Positions 16,618 through 25,437 of a DNA stretch of 64,000 nucleotides are shown in pieces. The notes beneath the pieces are model-generated. The model made no database searches. It was not told where the DNA came from and saw nothing but the letters and a program-made list of their open reading frames with translations. Each line of letters begins with the position of its first letter. The stretch's first letter is position 1. Origin of the DNA: Glycocaulis alkaliphilus (lineage in GTDB: Bacteria > Pseudomonadota > Alphaproteobacteria > Caulobacterales > Maricaulaceae); contig NZ_CP018911.1 of NCBI RefSeq assembly GCF_004000605.1, forward strand, positions 372,001-436,000, written 5' to 3'. Position numbers and translations under genes: made by a program.

Positions 16618-17342
16618 GGGGAAACGTTTCCTTGTGGCGAAGGCAGCAAGGCCTGGGAGGCGGTCTCTATTCGCGTTTCCAGCTCGCTCATGAAGCTCGC
16701 GCGCGGCAAGCCAGCCGGAATGGGCGGCAGAAACTCGATGATGATGGTGCCGGGCCTGCGTACAAAGCCTGAAGGGGGCCAGTAAAGCCCGGAATTGAGC
16801 GCCACCGGCACGCAAGGCACGTCCATCGCGCCATAAAGCCCGGCAACGCCCGGCTTGTAGCTTTCCGCCTCGCCGGGCTTCACCCGCGTGCCTTGGGGAA
16901 AAATGACGACCTGGCGGCCCTCATGGGCGCGCTCGCGCGCGGCGCGCAGCATGGCTTTCAGCGCGCTGGCGCCGGCGGAGCGGTCCACGGCCACATTCTT
17001 CAGCTTCATCGCATACCAGCCAAAGAAGGGCAGGTATTTGAGCTCCTTCTTCAGGATGATCGCCGGGTCGGGCAGTATGTGCCAGAAGGCCAGCGTCTCG
17101 AACATGGACTGGTGTTTGGAAGCCACCAGAGCTGGCCCGAACGGAATGTGCTCGTGCCCGCGGACCTCGAAGCGAATGCCGCACAGCACCCGCAACCCGC
17201 CAAAGACCAGCCAGCGATAGACGGCAAAACACCGCTGAGCCCAGCTGCGCGGTCCCAGAAGAAGCGGCGAACACAAAAGGCCCATCACCGCCATCAGGCC
17301 GTACATCCAGACGACGAAAAATGCTGAACCGATAATATGCAC
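16614..17342 (-). CDS. 1-acyl-sn-glycerol-3-phosphate acyltransferase (PlsC family)
   Basis: A 242-residue membrane-associated acyltransferase that makes phosphatidic acid from lysophosphatidic acid. The catalytic motif is SKHQSMFET (HX4E instead of the usual HX4D), the acyl-acceptor motif is FPQGTR, and VPCVPVALNSG is motif IV. An N-terminal hydrophobic segment (about residues 8-30) anchors it. The start is GTG. It is followed with overlap by the DUF2125 gene. Confidence 0.92.
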   Translation of the reverse strand: MHIIGSAFFVVWMYGLMAVMGLLCSPLLLGPRSWAQRCFAVYRWLVFGGLRVLCGIRFEVRGHEHIPFGPALVASKHQSMFETLAFWHILPDPAIILKKELKYLPFFGWYAMKLKNVAVDRSAGASALKAMLRAARERAHEGRQVVIFPQGTRVKPGEAESYKPGVAGLYGAMDVPCVPVALNSGLYWPPSGFVRRPGTIIIEFLPPIPAGLPRASFMSELETRIETASQALLPSPQGNVSP

Positions 17343-17388
17343 GCTGATCTGTCCTGAATGTTTGCCGCTGGGCGGGTTTTACGTGCCG

Positions 17389-17976
17389 CTATGCCGTCCC
17401 GCCAAGGGGCGCGCGCACCGTCTCGCGTGCATAAACGGCAGAAAACTTCAGATATTCCTGCAGCCAGCGGCGCGCGGCACGCGTGCTGGACCAGGGCGGG
17501 GGTGTCGCAACGCCATGCGGTATCAGCTCGCGCTCGGGCATGGCGGCCTTCAGTTCCAGCAGGGCGCGCGGCATGTGAAAATCAGAGGTGATGATAACCA
17601 GGCGCTGATAGCCGTGCGCGCTCGCCCAGCGCGCGGTTTCCTCGGCATTACCCACCGTATTTGCGGCCTCGATCCCGATATCCACGCAGCAGTCGAACAG
17701 TTCGGGTGGCGCGCCGGCTGCGGCACGGATGGCATCCATGGTCACTTCGGGATTGCCGCCGGAAATGAGCAGGCGTGCGCCATGGCCCTGCGCGAGCACC
17801 GAAACGCCGGTCGCCACGCGGCCTTCACCGCCGGTAAGCGCGACAATCGCGTCGCCGCTGACCGCTTCCTCCTGCACATGGGAAATGCCCGCCCGGACAA
17901 ACAGGGCAAAGCCGGCTACCGCCGTTATGACAAGCGCGAATGCGGCAAAGCGGATAAACGAGAAGGCGGCTTTCAT
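17389..17976 (-). CDS. YdcF/DUF218 family protein
   Basis: A 195-residue protein with one N-terminal transmembrane helix and a DUF218 domain: GDAIVALTGGEGRVATGVSV at the start of the fold, LLISGG, then ANTVGNAEETARWA and LVIITSDFHMPRALLEL, the family motifs with the conserved Glu, Ser, Asp and His. E. coli members SanA/YdcF/ElyC act in envelope integrity; the reaction is unclear. The ATG at 17976 is used; its Shine-Dalgarno is unusually close, and a TTG 78 bases upstream is the alternative. Confidence 0.87.
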   Translation of the reverse strand: MKAAFSFIRFAAFALVITAVAGFALFVRAGISHVQEEAVSGDAIVALTGGEGRVATGVSVLAQGHGARLLISGGNPEVTMDAIRAAAGAPPELFDCCVDIGIEAANTVGNAEETARWASAHGYQRLVIITSDFHMPRALLELKAAMPERELIPHGVATPPPWSSTRAARRWLQEYLKFSAVYARETVRAPLGGTA

Positions 17977-18064
17977 CTCCTGCGTCTCTCCTACTGGTGC
18001 CCGGAGGGCAGTGACGGGCAGACAGACTATGGCCCCGGCGGGCCTGCCTGCCAATCGTGTGTGT

Positions 18065-18955
18065 TCACGGCCAGCGCGCTTTAAGTCCCGCTGTGACCGT
18101 CAGGCGGGCTGCAAGAGCCGATATAAGGCCGGATACCAGAGCCGCCACCGGCACGATGACGACAACACCCCAGCCCGGCGCAAGGCTGGGCAGGAAGAAC
18201 AGGGAGGCCGCGCTGCCACCGGCAAGGTTCAAGGCTCCCGCCGCCAGCAGGGCCAGCACAGATCCTGCAGCGCCCGCCTTCAGCCCCAGCATGAAGAAAC
18301 GCTCCTGGAAAAGGGCGGTGATGAAGCCGTCCGGCGCGCCGACCAGATGCAGGGCCTCTGCCACGTCGCGGCGCATGGAGAGGGCGGCGCGCGCCGCAAA
18401 CACGATGACGGCGGCTGCCGCCCCGCACACCAGTGCCACCAGAGCGATGGCAAAATAGCGCACCGTGGCCGATGCCCTTGCAATCGCACCGGCCCAAAGC
18501 CGGTTGTCATCAACGATCACGCGGTAAGGCGCATCGGCAAACAGGGCATCTACCGCTCCCGGCGCAGGCCTGTTTTCCGGATCAATCTGAAGTGTGACAA
18601 GCCGCGGCAGCGGAAAGTCATCGGGCAGGGATGTATTACCCAGCCAAGGCCGCAGGAGCGCCAGGGACGCGCTGCGCGAACGCACTTCAGTGCCGAGTAC
18701 ACCGGGAAGACCGGAGGCCAGCGCGCCCGCCTGCCGGGCGGCCTCATCGCCGTCATCTTCTTCACCGGGCAGAACCTGCAAGGTCATTTCAGAGGCCAGC
18801 TGGTCCGACCAGCCGCTGGCCGCCCGCCAGGCGCCTGCCGCGCCAATGACCGACAGGCAGGCGAGGAACACCAGTATGGCGCAGACCGCCAGCAGAGGCA
18901 GGTCACGCCCGGCCTCACCGGGCAGTAGCGGAGCGGATCGGCGCGGTTTTGTCAT
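18065..18955 (-). CDS. ftsX: Cell division protein FtsX
   Basis: A 296-residue membrane component of the FtsEX complex, which couples ATP hydrolysis in the cytoplasm to cell-wall hydrolase activation in the periplasm. Transmembrane segment 1 (about 20-45) is followed by a periplasmic domain of about 115 residues and three C-terminal helices. LHLVGAPDGFITALFQERFFMLGL is the FtsX/MacB-family signature. Its ATG overlaps the ftsE stop (ATGA). Confidence 0.92.
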   Translation of the reverse strand: MTKPRRSAPLLPGEAGRDLPLLAVCAILVFLACLSVIGAAGAWRAASGWSDQLASEMTLQVLPGEEDDGDEAARQAGALASGLPGVLGTEVRSRSASLALLRPWLGNTSLPDDFPLPRLVTLQIDPENRPAPGAVDALFADAPYRVIVDDNRLWAGAIARASATVRYFAIALVALVCGAAAAVIVFAARAALSMRRDVAEALHLVGAPDGFITALFQERFFMLGLKAGAAGSVLALLAAGALNLAGGSAASLFFLPSLAPGWGVVVIVPVAALVSGLISALAARLTVTAGLKARWP

Positions 18956-19674
18956 GCGCTTCTCGCCCGCCGGTTGAGCTTGCCATCTGCCAGCTCCAGC
19001 ACTGGCGCGTTGACCGAGCGGATCAGGGCGATGTCGTGGCTCGCGATCAGTACCGTCGTGCCCAGCCGGTTCAGCTCGACAAACAGGCGCAATAGCCGCC
19101 TTGCCATATCCGGGTCTACATTGCCGGTGGGTTCATCCGCAATGAGGATTTCCGGGCGGCTGACCACAGCTCTGGCAATGGCTGCGCGCTGCTGTTCACC
19201 GCCTGACAGGGTGGGCGGCAGGGCATCGACCCTGTGGCCGAGCCCTACCCAGTTGAGCAATTCCACTATGTCCTCGCCGTATTGGCGCACATTCTGCCCG
19301 GCGACGCGCAAGGGCAGCGCCACATTGTCGAAAACACTCAAATGCTGGAGCAGGCGGAAATCCTGGAACACCACCCCGATACGCCGCCGGAAGGCGGGCA
19401 GGGCGCCCCGCTCCATGGCCGTCGTATCCTCGCCAAACAGCGAGACCAGTCCGCGCGAGGGTCTCTCAGCGAGATAAATCAGCCGTAGAAGCGATGTTTT
19501 GCCGGCTCCGGACGGTCCGGTCAGAAACTGGAAACTTCCACGCGGTAAATCAAAGGAAATGTCGCTTAACACTTCCGGTCCGCGCCCGTAGCGCATGCCG
19601 ACATTGTCAAAGCGGACCGCCGGGGCTGATCCGCTTTCGTCTGTCAGACTGCTGGCATTGGTCGGCTGATCCAT
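18952..19674 (-). CDS. ftsE: Cell division ATP-binding protein FtsE
   Basis: A 240-residue ABC ATPase. Walker A is GPSGAGKT at residues 53-60, the Q-loop is GVVFQDFRLL, the signature is LSGGEQQRAAIARA and Walker B is ILIADEPTGN. It partners FtsX, translated from the overlapping ATGA. About 20 extra polar residues precede the usual start (VRFDNVGMRYG). It is divergent from the zinc-ribbon gene. Confidence 0.96.
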   Translation of the reverse strand: MDQPTNASSLTDESGSAPAVRFDNVGMRYGRGPEVLSDISFDLPRGSFQFLTGPSGAGKTSLLRLIYLAERPSRGLVSLFGEDTTAMERGALPAFRRRIGVVFQDFRLLQHLSVFDNVALPLRVAGQNVRQYGEDIVELLNWVGLGHRVDALPPTLSGGEQQRAAIARAVVSRPEILIADEPTGNVDPDMARRLLRLFVELNRLGTTVLIASHDIALIRSVNAPVLELADGKLNRRARSA

Positions 19675-19787
19675 GGGGAAGGCGTGTCCCGGGGGTCGCG
19701 GTTCGGAAGACAGAAGCGAACAGGTGTTACGCCTGCATACGGAAAGCAGGCGAATCTGACTATGCAGGAGATGAGAGGTCGGCGTCC

Positions 19788-20486
19788 ATGATCGTTACCT
19801 GCCCTAGCTGCGAGACCCGTTACCGGGTTGATCCCGAGGCCATTGCCCTGCGCAAGGGGCGTGTGCGCTGTGCTGCGTGTGGTCATGGCTGGAAGGCGGA
19901 TGAAGAGGCACTCACGCTTGAGGAACCGGCCAAGCCGACCCTGCGCAAGGAAGCTGTCGCTTCCGATGCCGCGCCGAGGCCCGTCGGTGGCATGGAAGCG
20001 GTCAAACCCCATGAAGTAGTACGCAAGCGCGCCGAAACCCGCCGCCAGCGCAGCCGCCAGACGGTGGAAGGCGCAGGCTGGGCCGTTGTTGCGGCATGCG
20101 GCGTTCTCCTGATGGGCGCGGCCTGGCTGTTCCGGGTCGATATTGTCGACACCTTCCCGCGTACAGCCAGCGCCTATGCGGCTATAGGCGTTCCGGTAAA
20201 CCCGCTTGGTCTTGAAGTGCGTAATCTTCGCGTCACCCCGTCTGAAGACGAGGAGGGCGCGCTGATCATTGAGGGCGTTGTCGTCAACACAACGGGCCGT
20301 GACCGTGCGACGCTGCCGCTGCGCGCCGTGATTACCGGCGAAGACGGGGCGGTTCTGGTCGAGTGGGTTGTCATGCTCGATTCGCTGAGCCTGCCGGCCC
20401 GCGGCGAAGAGAGCTTCCGGTCGGTTCTCAGCGATCCGCCAGCGGGCGCTGCGGAACTTGAAGTGCTCTTCGCGCCGGAAGGGTGA
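19788..20486 (+). CDS. MJ0042-type zinc-ribbon membrane protein
   Basis: A 232-residue protein. The first 40 residues form an MJ0042 zinc ribbon with CPSCETRYRVDP and CAACGHGW as the two Cys pairs. A basic linker leads to one transmembrane helix (about 95-115) and a C-terminal DUF3426-like beta domain (VVNTTGRDRATLPLRAVI). It lies divergent to ftsE, a placement recurrent in alphaproteobacteria. Function unknown; a link to FtsEX or envelope control is inferred from position. Confidence 0.88.
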   Translation: MIVTCPSCETRYRVDPEAIALRKGRVRCAACGHGWKADEEALTLEEPAKPTLRKEAVASDAAPRPVGGMEAVKPHEVVRKRAETRRQRSRQTVEGAGWAVVAACGVLLMGAAWLFRVDIVDTFPRTASAYAAIGVPVNPLGLEVRNLRVTPSEDEEGALIIEGVVVNTTGRDRATLPLRAVITGEDGAVLVEWVVMLDSLSLPARGEESFRSVLSDPPAGAAELEVLFAPEG

Positions 20487-20496
20487 AGGGCAGACG

Positions 20497-22944
20497 CTAG
20501 AACCTGTCCAGCAGGCGTTCGATATAGGCGCGTTCTTCCGGGGTGAGTGAGCCGTCACCGGCGCGGCGGCGCAGCTCTTCGAGTATGTCGCGCGCGCGCT
20601 GGCGCTCCATCTCGGATGGCACTTCGGTGTCCCCGCCAACGCCGCCGCCATCGGTGTCGCGGCCCAGCGGATCGCGATCACCCTGCCCGCGCCCATTGGC
20701 TTCGTTTTCCGCCTGCAGTCTCTCGGCCGTTTCGGCAGCGCCTTCGCGCAAGGCGCTTAGGGCTTCGTCCTGCGCGTCCAGCGCGCCTTGCCCGTCACCG
20801 CGCTGCAGGGCGCGGCTGGCCTCGTCCATCTGGCGTGCTGCTTCATCAAAGGCGCGTTCGCCCTCTTCGCTCATCCCGTCAGGCATGTTCTCCAGCAGCT
20901 CGGCGAGCCGGCCCCGCAATCCGTCCTGCCGCTCGGCCAGTGCGCGCCCCTCCTCGCCCTCGCGCCCTTCCGCAAGGTCGCCGGACCGCGACTGTTCGTA
21001 GGTTTCGTCGGTCAGGCCGCGCTGCTCGCCAATGACCTCGCCCAGCTCTTCAAGCGCTTCACGCAAGGCGCGTCCGAGCGCGCTCTCTGTCTGGCCCTGA
21101 CCGCCGCCGCCCGCCATGATCTGCATGTTGCGCAGAAGCTCGGTCAGCTGTGCCAGCGCCCGGCGTGCGCCTTCGGTATCGCCCAGCTCGGTCGCTTCAC
21201 GCAGCGCATCGAGCAATTCCTGCAGCATGTCTGCGTTCAGATTCATGCCCTGCCCGCCACCGCTGGCGAGCTGGTCTGACTGCATGGCCTCGCGCATCAG
21301 CGCGGCGATATAGTTGCGTGTGGCCTCCTCGAACTGTTCAAACAGCGCCGCCAGCTCCATCTCGTCAGCCCCGCGCGCCAGCGCATCGGAAAGCGCGCGT
21401 TCAGCGGCTCTGAGAGCCGCTTCGGCGTCTGCCAGCGTACCCAGCTCCGCGCGCAGGGCGATCTGCCAGAGATCCTCCTCCATATGGTCGAGATCGCCGA
21501 TCTCGCGGGCCCGGCGCACCTGATGCATGGCCGTTCTCAAGCCCAGAAAAACGATGCGGTCCGGGAAGTGGGCCGAGGGCGCATCACCCAGCGCATCAAG
21601 GGCGCGGGCAAGGCGCTGTACGCCGTGTGGAGCCCGTTCCAGACGCAGTTCCGGCTCGTCATCCAGCCACGGCCAGAACCCGTCCTCCACATGGCGTGCC
21701 AGTGGTCCCGGGTGGGGCGCGTACTCGCCTGATCCTTCTAGAAAAAGGCGGCGCTCATAGGCCACTGCGCGGGCCATGGCATCAAGGAAGAGGCGCTGGG
21801 GCAGACGCAAACCTATCGGCCCGGTCAGACCTGACTGGCCAGCCCCGTCAATGCCTTCCATCCGCACCAATACCCGTTCACCGGCAAGGACATGGCGCGC
21901 GGTTTCCACCGTCGCGCGATAGCGGTTCTCCCCGCGTGCTGGCACGACCGCACCTGGCGGAATATCGATGGCGTCCCAGCTATCGTCAGGCGGATTGGCT
22001 CCGTCTCCCGGATCACGCGCAATCTGCAGCCGGTAGCGCTCGACGCCGTAATCGTCCGTCGCTGTGAACTCCAGCATCAGAAGGCCCTGCCCGTCGCTTT
22101 CCGGTTCGGACACCAGTGCCAGACGCGGTGGTGTGTCCTCTATCACCTCAAGGTCAAGGCGTTCGGTGAAGGCGCCACTGCGCACGATGACAGCGCTATC
22201 TGCATTCAGTGTCATGCGCAGCTGGTGAACGCCGGCGCCGATCTCCTCGATCACCGCCTCGCCGCCGGATACGCGCGGCTGGCGGGCAAGGCCGGTAATG
22301 CGGGCAGCCAGTACCGAGCCTTGCGGCACCCGCGCTTCGCGCCGTTCGCGCAGAAACACGACCGGCCTGCCGGTATAGTCTGGCGGCTCAACCCAGAACT
22401 CGGCCACGGCTCGCTCACCCCCGCCAGCCAGCGGCAGCGGCGAAAATGCGTCAGACAGGCGCACGGTGGCCATGTCACCGGCGTAGACAAAGGCCGTTGC
22501 CAGCACGATCACCGCGCTGATCCGCGCGCCATGGGTGTCGAGGCTAGCCCAGGCAGCGCGCGGGCGGCGCGCTTTCACCTGACGCAGGGCCTCGCGCATC
22601 CGGCCCCTGTGCGCCAGCCAGAGCACGCTCTCGCCGGTGGCAGGCTCGTCTTCCAGTGCTTCAAACGGGCGCCCTTTAAGGCCGCTATCGGCCTCTACGC
22701 GCCGCTGGGCCTCGTTCCGGGATGGCCAGCGCCAGGCACGTACCGCCGGTGTCGCGAAGGCCGCCCCCAGCGCAAGCAATCCAACGGCGAGAACAGCGCG
22801 CCAGGGATCACCCATGCGCTCGATCAGCCCCGCCAGTGACAGCGTCGCGTAGACAGCCAGCATGGCCAGTGGCCAGGCCAGTACCGGCGCGGCGCGCTCC
22901 CACAGCAAGGCGAGGCGGGCAAGGTGGACGGGCAAGGGTGTCAT
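20497..22944 (-). CDS. TIGR02302/DUF4175 family membrane protein
   Basis: An 815-residue protein typical of alphaproteobacteria. Two N-terminal transmembrane segments and a third near residue 145 are followed by a large extracytoplasmic part. VAEFWVEPPDYTGRPVVFL begins an Ig-like segment. The last 270 residues are charged and helical, with many Gln, Glu, Gly and Arg runs (GGGQGMNLNADMLQELLDAL, GEEGRALAERQDGLRGRLAE). The start at 22944 is used. It sits between the zinc-ribbon gene (3' ends 10 bases apart, convergent) and the lipoprotein gene. Function unknown. Confidence 0.9.
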   Translation of the reverse strand: MTPLPVHLARLALLWERAAPVLAWPLAMLAVYATLSLAGLIERMGDPWRAVLAVGLLALGAAFATPAVRAWRWPSRNEAQRRVEADSGLKGRPFEALEDEPATGESVLWLAHRGRMREALRQVKARRPRAAWASLDTHGARISAVIVLATAFVYAGDMATVRLSDAFSPLPLAGGGERAVAEFWVEPPDYTGRPVVFLRERREARVPQGSVLAARITGLARQPRVSGGEAVIEEIGAGVHQLRMTLNADSAVIVRSGAFTERLDLEVIEDTPPRLALVSEPESDGQGLLMLEFTATDDYGVERYRLQIARDPGDGANPPDDSWDAIDIPPGAVVPARGENRYRATVETARHVLAGERVLVRMEGIDGAGQSGLTGPIGLRLPQRLFLDAMARAVAYERRLFLEGSGEYAPHPGPLARHVEDGFWPWLDDEPELRLERAPHGVQRLARALDALGDAPSAHFPDRIVFLGLRTAMHQVRRAREIGDLDHMEEDLWQIALRAELGTLADAEAALRAAERALSDALARGADEMELAALFEQFEEATRNYIAALMREAMQSDQLASGGGQGMNLNADMLQELLDALREATELGDTEGARRALAQLTELLRNMQIMAGGGGQGQTESALGRALREALEELGEVIGEQRGLTDETYEQSRSGDLAEGREGEEGRALAERQDGLRGRLAELLENMPDGMSEEGERAFDEAARQMDEASRALQRGDGQGALDAQDEALSALREGAAETAERLQAENEANGRGQGDRDPLGRDTDGGGVGGDTEVPSEMERQRARDILEELRRRAGDGSLTPEERAYIERLLDRF

Positions 22945-23024
22945 CGCGCTGGCGAGCCTAACGCGCCCGTCTGCAGCGTGCATCTGCTACATGCACCAGA
23001 ATGCATGTCAGCGAGCGGTGGCGC

Positions 23025-23249
23025 CTATTCGTCGTCGAACGGATCGTCGCCGGGCATCGGGGGCAGGCGCTGTTCGGGACGCTCTTCGTCCAGCACGCTG
23101 TCATCCTCGCCGGGCGTGCCGTCCTGTACCGGCACGTCCCGTGGATCGCCCCAAAGCGGACCGGGGCGCTCCAGGGCGCCGCGATTGCCGCAGGCGGCAA
23201 GGCCTGTTGCGGCCACGCAGACTGCTAGGGTCAGAAATCTCGTTTTCAT
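23025..23249 (-). CDS. Small lipoprotein, LptM (YifL)-like
   Basis: A 74-residue lipoprotein. Signal peptide MKTRFLTLAVCVAATGLAAC ends in a lipobox with Cys20, followed by GNRGALERPGPLW, which matches the short C-G-x-x-G-x-L pattern of LptM/YifL. The tail is acidic (DDPFDDE). LptM helps mature the LPS translocon LptD in E. coli. The gene is 4 bases after argH, the same order seen in many proteobacteria. Assignment rests on the short motif and position. Confidence 0.78.
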   Translation of the reverse strand: MKTRFLTLAVCVAATGLAACGNRGALERPGPLWGDPRDVPVQDGTPGEDDSVLDEERPEQRLPPMPGDDPFDDE

Positions 23250-23253
23250 CTGC

Positions 23254-24675
23254 TCACTCCTGTGCCAGCCGCTCGGCCCAAAGCGCGCATTGTTCGCGTA
23301 CGCGTACCGGCGCGGTGCCGCCATAGCTGGTCCGGCTTTCCATCGATGCCCGGGCAGTGAGCACGTTGAAAACCGCCTCGTCAACGCGCGGCTCGATGGC
23401 CTGGAAGACCTCAAGCGGCAGTTCGGACAGTGAAACACCGCGCGCCTCGGCTTCTTTCACCACACTGCCTGCAATGTGGTGGGCATCGCGGAAGGGCAGG
23501 CCCAGCTCGCGCACCACATAGTCGGCCAGATCGGTCGCATCCGAATAGGCCTCGCCTGCCGCCTCTTCCATTGCCTCGCGGTTGAAAGACAGGTCTGCGG
23601 CCATGCCGGTCATCGCCGCGATGGCCAGTTCCAGATCATCAAAGGCGGTGAAAACCAGCGCCTTGTCTTCCTGCAAATCCTTGGAATAGGCCAGCGGCAG
23701 GCCCTTGCACACGATGATGAGGCCCTGCAGCGCGCCGGAAATCCGCCCCGGCTTGGCGCGTACCAGCTCGGCCGCATCGGGATTGCGCTTTTGCGGCATG
23801 ATGGACGAGCCTGTCGAGAAGGCGTCGGTGAGCTTTGCAAAGCCGAAACGGCGTGAGGTCCACAGCACAATCTCTTCGGCAAAACGGGAGAGATTGACCA
23901 CAGCAATCGTGGCCGCGCTCAAGGCTTCCAGTGCGAAATCGCGCGAGGACACGGCATCAAGCGAATTGGCCATGGGCCGGTCAAATCCCAGCGTCTTTGC
24001 CGTCATATCCCGGTCGATGGGGAAGGCCGTGCCAGCCAGCGCCGCTGCGCCAAGCGGGCTTTCATTGAGACGCGCACGGGCATCGGAAAACCGGCCAATA
24101 TCGCGCTCGGCAGCCTCCACCCAGCACAAAAGGTGATGGCCAAGGCTCACCGGCTGGGCGGTCTGCAGATGGGTAAAGCCCGGCATCACCCAGTCAGCAT
24201 GGGCCGCCGCCTGTGCCACCAGTGCGCGCTGATAGGCGCGAAGCCCATCCTCCATGCGCGCGCAGGTCTCGCGCAGCCAGAGACGGAAATCGGTCGCCAC
24301 CTGGTCATTGCGCGAGCGTGCAGTGTGCAGCCGGCCCGCAGGCGCGCCGATACGCTCCTTCAGTGCGGCTTCAATATTCATATGCACGTCTTCGAGCGCC
24401 GCCGACCATGTGAAGCTTCCAGCGCGTATGTCGGCGCGGATGGCTTCCAGCCCGGCGGAGATGTCGCGGGCGTCCTCCCTTGAAATTATCCCGCATGCGG
24501 CCAACATCGCGGCGTGGGCCAGGCTCCCGTCAATATCCTGCTCTGCAAGGCGCTGATCGACATCCACTGAGGCGTTGATGGCTTGCAGTATGGCCGACGG
24601 ACCGCCAGAGAAGCGCCCGCCCCACATATCGGTGCCAGATCCGGGCCGGTTGCTGGGGGTATCAGACGTGCTCAT
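23254..24675 (-). CDS. argH: Argininosuccinate lyase
   Basis: A 473-residue enzyme of arginine synthesis that splits argininosuccinate to arginine and fumarate. [11 protein letters not shown] is the usual N-terminus of the family, [13 protein letters not shown] holds substrate-binding residues, [18 protein letters not shown] contains a catalytic His, and [12 protein letters not shown] is the fumarase/aspartase-superfamily signature. Start at the ATG 24675 rather than an adjacent TTG. It is divergent from tlpA and followed by the LptM-like gene; lysA, which I recall next in this order in many alphaproteobacteria, is absent. Confidence 0.97.
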   Translation of the reverse strand: MSTSDTPSNRPGSGTDMWGGRFSGGPSAILQAINASVDVDQRLAEQDIDGSLAHAAMLAACGIISREDARDISAGLEAIRADIRAGSFTWSAALEDVHMNIEAALKERIGAPAGRLHTARSRNDQVATDFRLWLRETCARMEDGLRAYQRALVAQAAAHADWVMPGFTHLQTAQPVSLGHHLLCWVEAAERDIGRFSDARARLNESPLGAAALAGTAFPIDRDMTAKTLGFDRPMANSLDAVSSRDFALEALSAATIAVVNLSRFAEEIVLWTSRRFGFAKLTDAFSTGSSIMPQKRNPDAAELVRAKPGRISGALQGLIIVCKGLPLAYSKDLQEDKALVFTAFDDLELAIAAMTGMAADLSFNREAMEEAAGEAYSDATDLADYVVRELGLPFRDAHHIAGSVVKEAEARGVSLSELPLEVFQAIEPRVDEAVFNVLTARASMESRTSYGGTAPVRVREQCALWAERLAQE

Positions 24676-24705
24676 GGGCAAAACGGACCTTCTGGAAGGA
24701 AAATC

Positions 24706-25314
24706 ATGATTGAACGTTTGGCGGCTTTTTTCAAAGCCCGGGGCCTTGCTAGCGCGATTATCGCAGCGGCGATACTCGGCATTGCCGGGGTTCTATACGT
24801 GATTTCCACCGCGCTTGTCAGTTCCACACCCGGTCCGCTTGACAGCTATGCGCGCGGCGCGATGAGCAGCTTCATCTCGGTAAGCGAGCCGCCGCCCCAG
24901 CCACTGGGGCGCATCATTACGGGCGAGGGCGAGGAGATCACGCTGGCAGACCGGCGCGGCAAGCTGGTGCTGGTCAATTTCTGGGCCACCTGGTGCGCGC
25001 CTTGCGTGGTCGAAATGCCCGAGCTTGACGCGCTGCAGGCAAGGCTTGGCTCTGATGATTTCGAGGTCATGGCGATCTCCATGGACCGCACCATGGATGA
25101 GGCCCGCCGCTTCTATGAAGAAAACGCTCTGGAGCATCTGGCGCTCTATCACGATCCCGCGCTTCGCCTTGCCATGGCAGCAGGCTCACGCGGCCTGCCT
25201 ACGACCATTCTTTATGACCGTCATGGCGGCGAGATTGGCCGCCTGACGGGCGAAGCGGCCTGGGCGAGCGATGACGCTATTGCCCTCATCGAGGCGGCGC
25301 TGGAGCGGTATTAG
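24706..25314 (+). CDS. TlpA-like thiol:disulfide thioredoxin-fold protein
   Basis: A 202-residue protein anchored by one N-terminal helix (about 17-38), with a periplasmic thioredoxin domain. [21 protein letters not shown] (Cys pair near residue 96) is the active site, and [15 protein letters not shown] supplies the cis-Pro loop. TlpA proteins reduce disulfides for cytochrome oxidase or cytochrome c assembly. Shine-Dalgarno GGAAGGA precedes the ATG. Divergent from argH, as is common in this class. Confidence 0.92.
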   Translation: MIERLAAFFKARGLASAIIAAAILGIAGVLYVISTALVSSTPGPLDSYARGAMSSFISVSEPPPQPLGRIITGEGEEITLADRRGKLVLVNFWATWCAPCVVEMPELDALQARLGSDDFEVMAISMDRTMDEARRFYEENALEHLALYHDPALRLAMAAGSRGLPTTILYDRHGGEIGRLTGEAAWASDDAIALIEAALERY

Positions 25315-25341
25315 GGGGCAACCTCCATCTCTCACCTCGTC

Positions 25342-25354
25342 ACCCCCACGCAGG
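25342..25354 (+). repeat. Left half of an IS-split palindromic repeat
   Basis: ACCCCCA (25342-25348) is the left arm of a hairpin whose right arm, TGGGGGT, is now at 26390-26396. With the intervening element removed and one CGCAGG kept, the two arms close around a 6-base loop. The CGCAGG at 25349-25354 is the left copy of the IS target duplication. Confidence 0.85.
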
Positions 25355-25376
25355 TGTTTCATCTCGTTTGATTGTT
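25355..25376 (+). repeat. Left terminal inverted repeat of the IS481 element
   Basis: Begins TGTTTCATCTCG and ends GATTGTT; pairs with 26362-26383. Confidence 0.82.
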
Positions 25377-25437
25377 TGGATACCGCTTCGGTGTCTGCGG
25401 GTGTAGAGTATGTGCGGTCCAGACTGGGAGGCCGGTG

